Below, piece by piece: positions 14,602 through 20,241 of a stretch of DNA of 20,241 bases. Source of the DNA: SAR86 cluster bacterium (GTDB lineage: Bacteria > Pseudomonadota > Gammaproteobacteria > Magnimaribacterales > D2472); the NCBI GenBank assembly GCA_016779505.1, contig JADHNM010000015.1:1-20241 (forward strand), read 5' to 3'. The notes below the pieces were generated by a model. That model did not search any database. It saw only the letters and a list, made by a program, of their open reading frames with translations, and had not been told where the DNA came from. A program made the position numbers and the translations under genes. Every line of letters starts with the position of its first letter. The first letter of the stretch is position 1.

Positions 14602-15600
14602 CTATTGCTTCCCCAAAGGCCAGCGCGGTCGAGCATGGGAGTTTAACTGAAATGTTCTTTCATCTGTTTTTAAGCTTCCTAAGTATGCAATCATTGCTGC
14701 ATTATCTGTGCAATGAGCAATTGGTGGATACAAAACATTAATATTTAACGATTCCTGAAGAGTGGAGATTTTTTCTCTGAGCAATTTATTCGCTGCTACT
14801 CCGCCAGCCAAAACAATGCCCTCTCTCCCAGTATCTGTTAAAGCTTTCGATATTTTCTTTACAAGCACCTCTGTCGCTGCGTGCTGAAAAGATGCGCAAA
14901 TATCAGCTTGAATAACCTCGGTAATTTTTTCTAGATCTTGAACCGCATAGAGCACAGAAGTTTTGAGGCCACTAAAACTAAAATCATAGTCGTCGCTGTG
15001 CAGCATTGGCTGTGGAAATTGGAATTTTTTTGGATCACCATGCTGAGCCATTTTTTCTATCTCAGGACCACCTGGATAACCCAAACCTATAAGCTTAGCA
15101 ACCTTATCAAAGGCTTCTCCAACCGCATCATCCCTTGACTGACCTAAGATCTCGTAATCATTGAAACCCTTAACATCAATAATCAGTGAATGGCCTCCAG
15201 AGACAAGAAGCGTTAAAAAAGGAAAATCTAATTTCTCTCCACTAAGAAATGGAGCCATCAGGTGACCTTCAAGATGATTCACAGGTATCAATGGCTTATT
15301 AAGAGCAAGTGCTAGCCCTTGAGCAAAATTTTCGCCTATTAACAATGTTCCTAACAATCCTGGACCTGCAGTGTAAGCTATCTGATCAATATTGCTTGGA
15401 TGAATGTCTCCTAATGCTTTCTTATAAATATGGGTAATTTTTTGGCAATGATCTCTAGAAGCAAGTTCAGGTATAACACCGCCATACTCTGCGTGAAGTT
15501 CAATCTGAGAAAAAACTGCTTCTCCTACCAACCCCTTATCAGAATCATACAAGGCTACAGCTGTTTCATCGCAAGATGTTTCAATACCTAAAGTAATCAT
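14602..15600 (-). CDS. tsaD: tRNA N6-threonylcarbamoyladenosine transferase TsaD
   Basis: TsaD, with TsaB and TsaE, moves the threonylcarbamoyl group from TC-AMP to A37 of tRNAs that read ANN codons. The 332-residue protein opens with ITLGIETSCDETAVAL, then GGVIPELASRDH, the YTAGPGLLGTLLIG loop, and the iron-binding HLEGH at 109-113; VLAGGVAANKLLR and CTDNAAMIA are in the C-terminal half. This is a complete Kae1/Gcp family member. ATG 15600 is chosen because the ASKHA fold begins there; codons further upstream would enter the short region shared with rpsU. It diverges from rpsU, as in many gammaproteobacteria, and folB follows directly; plsY, found between them in Pseudomonas, is absent. Confidence 0.96.
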   Translation of the reverse strand: MITLGIETSCDETAVALYDSDKGLVGEAVFSQIELHAEYGGVIPELASRDHCQKITHIYKKALGDIHPSNIDQIAYTAGPGLLGTLLIGENFAQGLALALNKPLIPVNHLEGHLMAPFLSGEKLDFPFLTLLVSGGHSLIIDVKGFNDYEILGQSRDDAVGEAFDKVAKLIGLGYPGGPEIEKMAQHGDPKKFQFPQPMLHSDDYDFSFSGLKTSVLYAVQDLEKITEVIQADICASFQHAATEVLVKKISKALTDTGREGIVLAGGVAANKLLREKISTLQESLNINVLYPPIAHCTDNAAMIAYLGSLKTDERTFQLNSHARPRWPLGKQ

Positions 15601-15650
15601 AAAAAAGTTTTTGCATTCACTACATAAAAAGAATAAACTACCCAGCAATT
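15601..15650. promoter_or_regulatory. Divergent tsaD/rpsU promoter region
   Basis: Only 50 bp separate the two start codons, so both promoters must lie here or reach into the genes. For rpsU, TTGCAT (15611-15616) and TAAACT (15634-15639) are 17 nt apart; RNA would start near 15646, leaving only about 5 nt before the ATG and no Shine-Dalgarno. Hexamer agreement is modest. No clear minus-strand promoter was found. Confidence 0.35.
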
Positions 15651-15869
15651 ATGCCTTCTATAATAATAAAAGAAACAGAATACTTCGACGTTGGTCTTAG
15701 AAAATTTAAGCGTGCTTGTGAAAAAGCAGCGATCGTTCCTGAGATCCGCGCAAGAGAGTTCTATGAAAAACCAACTGCTGTAAGAAAAAGAAAAATGGCT
15801 GCTGCAATCAAGCGAGCACATAAAACTAACAGAAAATTTAGTTTCCCAAGGCAAAGATCCTATCGTTAA
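15651..15869 (+). CDS. rpsU: 30S ribosomal protein bS21
   Basis: bS21 is a small, very basic protein of the 30S platform near the anti-Shine-Dalgarno region and helps initiation. The 72-residue sequence is unmistakable: PSIIIKETEYFDVGLRKFKR at the start, AREFYEKPTAVRKRKMAAA in the middle, then a Lys/Arg-rich tail ending in RQRSYR. The length is standard. The ATG has no visible Shine-Dalgarno and little room for a leader. yqeY starts one base after the stop, so both are likely one transcript. The classic rpsU-dnaG-rpoD order is not continued: neither dnaG nor rpoD is in the window. Confidence 0.98.
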   Translation: MPSIIIKETEYFDVGLRKFKRACEKAAIVPEIRAREFYEKPTAVRKRKMAAAIKRAHKTNRKFSFPRQRSYR

Positions 15870-15870
15870 T

Positions 15871-16314
15871 TTGTCTCTTTTAGACACAATCAATCAAGAC
15901 TTAAAAGCAGCAATGCTGAGCAAGGATGTTATTACGCGCGATACTTTAAGAATGTTAATCTCAGACATTAAAAAATTTGAGATTGATGAAAGAGTGGAGG
16001 CTGATGATGCCAAAATTTCTAATTTAATTAACAAGAATGTAAAGCAGCGAAGGGACTCAATAGAACAGTTTAAAAATGGTGGTCGTGATGACCTTGTTGC
16101 TATCGAACAAAATCAACTAGATGTAATCCTAAAGTATTTACCAAAGCAATTATCAGAAGAAGAAATCCAGTCACTCATCCAAGAAGGAATTACAGCCGTC
16201 TCAGCTGAGGGCATGCAGGATATGGGAAAGCTAATGGGTCATCTTAAGCCTAAATTTGAAGGAAAGGCTGATATGTCAATTGTCAGCAAGCTTGTAAAAA
16301 ATTTGCTAGCATAA
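15871..16314 (+). CDS. yqeY: GatB/YqeY domain-containing protein
   Basis: A 147-residue stand-alone YqeY protein, related to the C-terminal tRNA-binding domain of GatB and of some glutaminyl-tRNA synthetases. The cellular role is not firmly known; tRNA-related activity is a family-level guess. The sequence has the family pattern INQDLKAAMLSKD, KQRRDSIEQFKNGGRDDL, LKYLPKQLSEEEIQ and DMGKLMGHLKPKFEGKADM. Translation appears to start at TTG 15871, one base after rpsU, since the family's usual N-terminus begins there and no ATG is near; the ribosome binding site is poor, so coupling to rpsU is likely. Pseudomonas has the same rpsU-yqeY adjacency (from memory), with dnaG next, which is missing here. 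Confidence 0.92.
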   Translation: MSLLDTINQDLKAAMLSKDVITRDTLRMLISDIKKFEIDERVEADDAKISNLINKNVKQRRDSIEQFKNGGRDDLVAIEQNQLDVILKYLPKQLSEEEIQSLIQEGITAVSAEGMQDMGKLMGHLKPKFEGKADMSIVSKLVKNLLA

Positions 16315-16356
16315 ATAGCACTAGATCAAAAAATCTAAATTCTTTAGAATCATTGG

Positions 16357-17061
16357 ATGTTAAAAAATAACTTAAGGCTGCTTATTGAGTTCATCGTAAT
16401 TATATCTGGCGTCTTATTATCATTTTACATTGACGATTTTAGGCAGCTCCAAAACAAAAAGCTTGAAAAAGATATTTTAATTGGGGAATTGGTAATTACG
16501 GCCAGGGAAGATCTTAAACAAATACAAAATCTAAAAAAAGATTTGATAAAGGTTCAAGACAATATAAAGATTTTCCTTAAAGATATTCAAGACAATAGAA
16601 AGGATATAGCTGATAAAGAAATAGCTAAAAATTATTTATTTATTTCTGAAAAAATGAGCGTTTCTTTTTTTCCTCAAGATGGGATATTTACTCAATTAAT
16701 ATCTACAGGGTCATTGGAGCTAATTGAATCTAATGCTCTGAAGAATTTATTGTTAAGAAATTTTACTCATTACCTTGATAGAAATCAGGCAAATAATAGA
16801 ACGCTGGATGACTTATATTTAGATTTTGTAAATAATGTTGATCCATTTATTACAGTTATGAGCAAAGACAAGCAAGATTCTTCATTTATTTATACAGATA
16901 GAATAGTTGATTCCTTTTCTATAGATTCAGATTACTATCTTTCAAATAATTTTAAAGCATACCTTTCTAGCGCCAACACCATGGTTGGTAAGAATATAGA
17001 TATGCTTAATTTATTTGAAAAATCCTACAATCAAATTTTAGAGTTAGCTAAAAAAGCATAA
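16357..17061 (+). CDS. Unrecognised membrane-anchored coiled-coil protein
   Basis: I do not recognise this 234-residue protein with confidence. It has one N-terminal hydrophobic segment (LLIEFIVIISGVLLSFYI, 8-25) preceded by a short basic stretch, then an acidic-polar junction and a long charged, probably helical and coiled-coil region (about 33-95, rich in Lys, Glu, Asp, Ile, Leu). The remainder is mixed, with SVSFFPQDGIFTQLISTGSLELI at about 102-124 and a helical C-terminus. The pattern of one membrane helix followed by a long coiled coil and GxLxLIxS-like segment recalls small bacterial DUF6090-type proteins, but this is only an impression. ATG 16357 is 42 nt downstream of yqeY, without a clear Shine-Dalgarno. 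It ends 2 nt before the stop of the convergent amidohydrolase. Lys-, Asn- and Ile-rich composition stands out from the neighbours. Confidence 0.8.
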   Translation: MLKNNLRLLIEFIVIISGVLLSFYIDDFRQLQNKKLEKDILIGELVITAREDLKQIQNLKKDLIKVQDNIKIFLKDIQDNRKDIADKEIAKNYLFISEKMSVSFFPQDGIFTQLISTGSLELIESNALKNLLLRNFTHYLDRNQANNRTLDDLYLDFVNNVDPFITVMSKDKQDSSFIYTDRIVDSFSIDSDYYLSNNFKAYLSSANTMVGKNIDMLNLFEKSYNQILELAKKA

Positions 17062-17063
17062 AT

Positions 17064-18305
17064 CTAATGTTTGTAAGATGAGGGCTTGTTCTCTGTATTT
17101 GTATATCTTTCGGTTAATTTGGTAGATCGTGAGCTTAAGTCTTGCAATTTACCTTCTATCATTACAATTTTAGGGAAAGAAGATGGTTCTAATGGGTCTC
17201 CATCCCAAACAATGACATCTGCTAATTTGCCAGCTTCAATTGATCCTCTATTATCCAGCCTAAAAGTTTGCGCTACTGTATTCGACATTCCCTTAATTGC
17301 TGTTTCGTAAGACATGCCATAGGCAACAGCATTTCCTGCTCCCTGCCGCATAAGATGATAGTTGTGACTTCTTTGAGTGCTAAACATAATTGGAATGCCA
17401 GCTTGGTCAAGAATCTTTCCAAGATCCAGGCTTGATCCAAGCTCATCAAATGAATTGGGTATATTGTCCATTGGATCAATAATTACAGGAGTATTGCTCT
17501 CTTTAAGTTGATCTAGGACCATTGGAGCTTCTTCCACGCTGACTAAAACCAGATTTAAACCATACTTTTTCTTCATGGATAATGCTTGCAAGATATCAAC
17601 TGCTCTATTAGTTTCTAAAACAAATGGCATGCCATCATTAACCACTTTGCCTAATGCAATAATATCTTGAGATTGGAGTTCTAATTGATCGGCTAAATTC
17701 ATTTCCAAAATTTCTTCAATTGATAATGTCTTAACCATTTTTCCAATATCTAATAGTGATTCAAGTACTGATAAAGTTTCAGCACGTGACCCGTAAGAAG
17801 CCCCTAACCTGCCATACATGGCTATATCTTTAGAGCCCTTAATTTCTAGACTTCCATCTAAAACAAAATGAGAGCCCAATCCAAAAATTGGAAAGGAAGA
17901 TGCGCTTGGGGTGCTCATGGCACTGGTTACACCGTTGCTTCTATTCCACGGGATTCCAGTTGAATGTGGATTAAATGCATTAAAGATACTGAAGCCGGCA
18001 CTCAAAAGATCTGACTCATCATCTCGAGTCACATCCAAAGCATTAATCTCAACAATGCCCAAATTACTCATTGGTGAGATCAATCCAGGTGTTACTGGTA
18101 AGCCATTCACCTCAATTACTCTAGTGTTACCATCAATAATTAAATTAGTGCCAATACCAACGATTGTTTTATCAGAAATTAAAATGTCTTGAATCTTTGA
18201 GCTGTCTCCATTGCCGGAGTGAACTAGGCCGCCCTTGAGTAAGATAGTTTCTGATGAAAGATTGAATGTAAAAATTAAAAATAATGATAAAGATAGTCTT
18301 TTCAT
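17064..18305 (-). CDS. Exported amidohydrolase-superfamily protein lacking metal ligands
   Basis: A 413-residue protein with a Sec signal peptide (MKRLSLSLFLIFTFNLSS, 1-18) and the layout of an imidazolonepropionase-like amidohydrolase: N-terminal small beta domain (ILLKGGLVHSGNG), TPGLI where the barrel begins (72-76), and the C-terminal GSIEAGKLADVIVWDGDPLE (354-373). The metal ligands are gone. HxH is Met79-Ser-Asn81, the next His positions are Glu231 and Ser256, and the catalytic Asp position is Thr310, judged by alignment to the upstream gene. It is therefore probably a non-metal pseudoenzyme or a structural partner. It starts one base after the upstream gene's stop, with AGGGTG 7 nt before its ATG. 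The frame is intact and about normal length, so it is not simply decayed. Confidence 0.85.
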   Translation of the reverse strand: MKRLSLSLFLIFTFNLSSETILLKGGLVHSGNGDSSKIQDILISDKTIVGIGTNLIIDGNTRVIEVNGLPVTPGLISPMSNLGIVEINALDVTRDDESDLLSAGFSIFNAFNPHSTGIPWNRSNGVTSAMSTPSASSFPIFGLGSHFVLDGSLEIKGSKDIAMYGRLGASYGSRAETLSVLESLLDIGKMVKTLSIEEILEMNLADQLELQSQDIIALGKVVNDGMPFVLETNRAVDILQALSMKKKYGLNLVLVSVEEAPMVLDQLKESNTPVIIDPMDNIPNSFDELGSSLDLGKILDQAGIPIMFSTQRSHNYHLMRQGAGNAVAYGMSYETAIKGMSNTVAQTFRLDNRGSIEAGKLADVIVWDGDPLEPSSFPKIVMIEGKLQDLSSRSTKLTERYTNTENKPSSYKH

Positions 18306-18306
18306 C

Positions 18307-19716
18307 TTATTGCACCCTATTAGTTTGAGGTTGAATAATGCCTAAATCAAAATCTGTTATTGGCTGAATCTTGGGATTATTGAGATCAAATGCAAAAGCC
18401 CCATCTATCAATACTTTTTCAGCTCTAGAGTAAATACTAAATGGATTTCCGCTCCAAAGCACAACATCTGCATCTTTGCCTACCTCTATAGTTCCAGTCT
18501 GATCAAGTATCCCAGCAGCTTTAGCAGGATTGCTCGTGATCCATCGCATGGCATGAGCTTTAGAAATTTCATAGCCTGCCCTATTCCCTGCAGCCATTGC
18601 TTTCGCTGCCTCCTGATTAAGATGTTGAATTCCAACCGCGTCATCTGAATGCACTATGGCGCAACCAGTCCCATTTCTAGCTTGATCAATAATAGCTACA
18701 TTGGCTTGAACCATATCGTAAGCTTCGTGCTTGAATCCCCACCAATCAGCCCACATCGCAGCACAAATTCCTTCGTCAGCAAGGAGATCAGCTATCTTGT
18801 ATGCTTCTACAGCATGATGAAAAGTAGTGATCTTATAATTGAACTCTCTGGACATCTCAATCATCATTGCCATTTCTTCCGCTCTATAACAATGATTTTG
18901 AATAAGTATTTCTCCATTTAAAACGCCCATTAAAGTATCCATGGCTAGGTCTCGTGTGGGTCGACGATCTTCATCTGTTTTATTCATACCATCGGTGTAT
19001 TTAACAGCATCTATCCAAGCACTTCTGTAACCTGCCATGTTACCCATTCTAGTTGAAGGAGATTGCCTACGATTTCCATAAACCCTTTTTGGATTTTCTC
19101 CACAAGCCATTTTGAGTGAGTGCGGCGCGCCTGGAAATTTCATAGCCTGAATTGTATTTTGTGAGATATTTTTAAAAGTTGCACCTCGGCCACCAAATAA
19201 ATTAGCAGAGCCCGGTAAAACATGAAACGAAGTAACTCCACCTTTGAGTGCAAGCGCAAATTGTGGATCTTGTGTCCACAGCGAATGTTCAGCCCAAACT
19301 TCTGCAGTTACAGGAGCAGTAGCCTCATTTCCATCAGAGCTAGTGGAAACTCCAGGAGCAGAATAAACTCCCATGTGTGAATGAATATCAATGATACCCG
19401 GGGTAATCCATTTATCAGTTGCATCTATCACCAAGACTCCTGGAGCTGATATAGACTCACCAATTTCTAGAATTTTTCCTTCAGAAAGCAATAAATCATA
19501 ATTTCTAAATTCACCACCCAAGCCATCATAAATATTGGCTGACTTAAAAAGTATAGGCTCAGAGTCCATTGGTGAATAGGTTGAGGCAAAGGCATTATCA
19601 ATACCTGGATTGATTGAGTCTGACTCTGTATCTCCAAACGGGAGATCAATATTAAAACTTTCAGAGCAGCTGATGATGGTAAAAAGCAATATTGGGATAA
19701 GTACTTTGTTTTTCAT
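18307..19716 (-). CDS. Amidohydrolase-superfamily lipoprotein (imidazolonepropionase-like)
   Basis: A 469-residue exported protein. The N-terminus has a lipoprotein signal: basic start, hydrophobic VLIPILLFTIIS, and Cys17 in IISC, with Ser after it, which would favour outer-membrane sorting. The mature protein is a TIM-barrel amidohydrolase: ITPGIIDIHSHMG at 104-116 with His112 and His114, GSANLFGGRGA at 169-179, His275 in QNHCYRAEEM, His300/301 in TFHHAVEA, Asp358 in VHSDDAVG, and GTIEVGKDADVVLWSGNP at 408-425. All metal positions are kept, so hydrolase activity on a cyclic amide, peptide-like or similar substrate is expected but the substrate is unknown. ATG 19716 is chosen over upstream in-frame codons because it starts the lipoprotein signal and has AGAGGA before it. 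Its downstream neighbour is a degenerate paralogue. Confidence 0.88.
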   Translation of the reverse strand: MKNKVLIPILLFTIISCSESFNIDLPFGDTESDSINPGIDNAFASTYSPMDSEPILFKSANIYDGLGGEFRNYDLLLSEGKILEIGESISAPGVLVIDATDKWITPGIIDIHSHMGVYSAPGVSTSSDGNEATAPVTAEVWAEHSLWTQDPQFALALKGGVTSFHVLPGSANLFGGRGATFKNISQNTIQAMKFPGAPHSLKMACGENPKRVYGNRRQSPSTRMGNMAGYRSAWIDAVKYTDGMNKTDEDRRPTRDLAMDTLMGVLNGEILIQNHCYRAEEMAMMIEMSREFNYKITTFHHAVEAYKIADLLADEGICAAMWADWWGFKHEAYDMVQANVAIIDQARNGTGCAIVHSDDAVGIQHLNQEAAKAMAAGNRAGYEISKAHAMRWITSNPAKAAGILDQTGTIEVGKDADVVLWSGNPFSIYSRAEKVLIDGAFAFDLNNPKIQPITDFDLGIIQPQTNRVQ

Positions 19717-19772
19717 AATAGATTTTCCTCTTATAAAGATTATAGAGCCATTTAAAGAGATATAATATTTAT
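19717..19772. promoter_or_regulatory. Divergent promoters of the amidohydrolase pair and rph
   Basis: In this 56-bp gap a perfect TATAAT occurs on each strand: 19739-19744 read on the minus strand and 19761-19766 read on the plus strand. The minus-strand box would start RNA near 19732, giving a 16-nt leader that contains AGAGGA. The plus-strand box would start RNA at about 19773, exactly the ATG of rph, and no Shine-Dalgarno precedes that ATG. Neither box has a good -35 at 16-18 nt. Confidence 0.5.
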
Positions 19773-20241
19773 ATGACAAGAAAAAATAATAGATCAAATG
19801 ATGAGATGAGACCTTTAGAAATTGAGGTTGGTGTGAATAAACACGCTGAGGGCTCTGCTCTAATAAAGTTTGGTGATACTCATGTAATTTGCACAGCAAG
19901 CATTGAAAATCATGTTCCTAGATGGATGAGAGGCTCTAATGAAGGCTGGATTACTGCAGAATATGGTATGTTGCCTCGGTCAACTCATGAGCGAATGAAC
20001 AGAGAAGCCGCCAGGGGCAAGCAAAGTGGCAGGACTATGGAAATCCAAAGATTAATAGGTAGATCTTTAAGGCAAGCTGTTGATTTAAAATATTTAAAGG
20101 ATAAAACAATCAATATAGATTGTGATGTGATCCAAGCAGATGGCGGAACCAGAACAGCATCTATCTCTGGGGCTTGTGTTGCTTTATTTGAAGCTATCAA
20201 AAACTCACATGATGATCAAAGAGCAATTAAAGAGTACGTTG
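19773..20241 (+). CDS. rph: Ribonuclease PH, N-terminal part (runs off right edge)
   Basis: RNase PH is a phosphorolytic 3'-5' exoribonuclease that trims tRNA precursors and rRNA 3' ends; it acts as a hexamer of dimers. The first 156 codons are visible. The translated sequence follows E. coli RNase PH closely: KHAEGSALIKFGDTHVICTA, GWITAEYGMLPRSTHERMNR, GKQSGRTMEIQRLIGRSLR and DCDVIQADGGTRTASISGAC. The phosphate-binding Arg in SGRTMEIQ is present; the catalytic aspartates lie beyond the edge. The ATG at 19773 gives an N-terminus of family length and directly follows a TATAAT box. It diverges from the amidohydrolase pair. Confidence 0.96.
   Translation, partial: MTRKNNRSNDEMRPLEIEVGVNKHAEGSALIKFGDTHVICTASIENHVPRWMRGSNEGWITAEYGMLPRSTHERMNREAARGKQSGRTMEIQRLIGRSLRQAVDLKYLKDKTINIDCDVIQADGGTRTASISGACVALFEAIKNSHDDQRAIKEYV

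Noticed and set aside
16304..16320. Small hairpin TGCTA/TAGCA over the yqeY stop
   Set aside because: Five base pairs, 7-nt loop, no T-tract; not a credible terminator.
16334..16348. Inverted repeat TCTAAA-TTC-TTTAGA just before the coiled-coil gene
   Set aside because: Six AT-rich base pairs with a 3-nt loop and no T-run; too weak for a terminator and not clearly an operator in such AT-rich DNA.
19717..19899. N-terminal extension of the lipoprotein amidohydrolase frame by 61 codons
   Set aside because: It covers the divergent promoters and the start of rph; the lipoprotein signal and AGAGGA support ATG 19716.
1..20241. CRISPR array, insertion sequence, prophage, tRNA, attachment site or defence gene cluster
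   Set aside because: No repeat series, transposase, integrase, tRNA cloverleaf or defence protein motif was recognised; the gaps are too short to hide one.

Overview
This window is a gene-dense, visibly AT-rich piece of a bacterial chromosome, almost certainly from a free-living gammaproteobacterium with a streamlined genome. The gene set and order (lptD-surA-pdxA-rsmA-apaH, then cca, folK, folB, tsaD, rpsU, yqeY on one side and amgK, murU, rpe, trpE on the other) is recalled from memory as a contracted version of a block in Pseudomonas and relatives. The AT richness, very short gaps, 1-4 nt overlaps and lost spacer genes suggest a small-genome marine lineage such as SAR86. That assignment is inference. 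No IS element, phage gene, CRISPR array, tRNA or rRNA was seen, and no intergenic stretch exceeds about 105 bp.

Layout. Positions 1-4155 (minus strand) form one run reading leftward: an SDR oxidoreductase, amgK and murU (cell-wall sugar recycling), rpe, a DUF192 exported protein, and the start of trpE, which leaves the left edge. A 103-bp divergent promoter region follows. Positions 4259-13873 (plus strand) are a long run: a kappa-GST/DsbA-fold protein, lptD and surA (outer-membrane assembly), pdxA (vitamin B6), rsmA (16S rRNA methylation), apaH (Ap4A hydrolysis), cca (tRNA 3' end), a pteridine-reductase-like SDR and an ACAD10/11-type kinase. Positions 13876-15600 (minus) hold folK, folB and tsaD. 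They converge on the kinase with only 2 nt between stops and diverge from rpsU. Positions 15651-17061 (plus) hold rpsU, yqeY and an unrecognised membrane-anchored coiled-coil protein. Positions 17064-19716 (minus) hold two tandem exported amidohydrolase-superfamily proteins. Position 19773 to the right edge is the 5' part of rph (RNase PH).

Functionally most of the window is core housekeeping: envelope biogenesis (LptD, SurA, AmgK/MurU), RNA maturation (RsmA, Cca, TsaD, RNase PH), translation (bS21, YqeY) and cofactors (PdxA, FolB, FolK, pteridine reductase). The least ordinary parts are the exported amidohydrolase pair, in which the lipoprotein keeps the metal ligands and its partner has lost all of them; the SDR with Ala at the expected catalytic Ser; the unknown coiled-coil protein in the place where dnaG is often found; and an rph promoter whose predicted start of transcription falls on the ATG. 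I found no convincing new multi-gene defence or mobile system.
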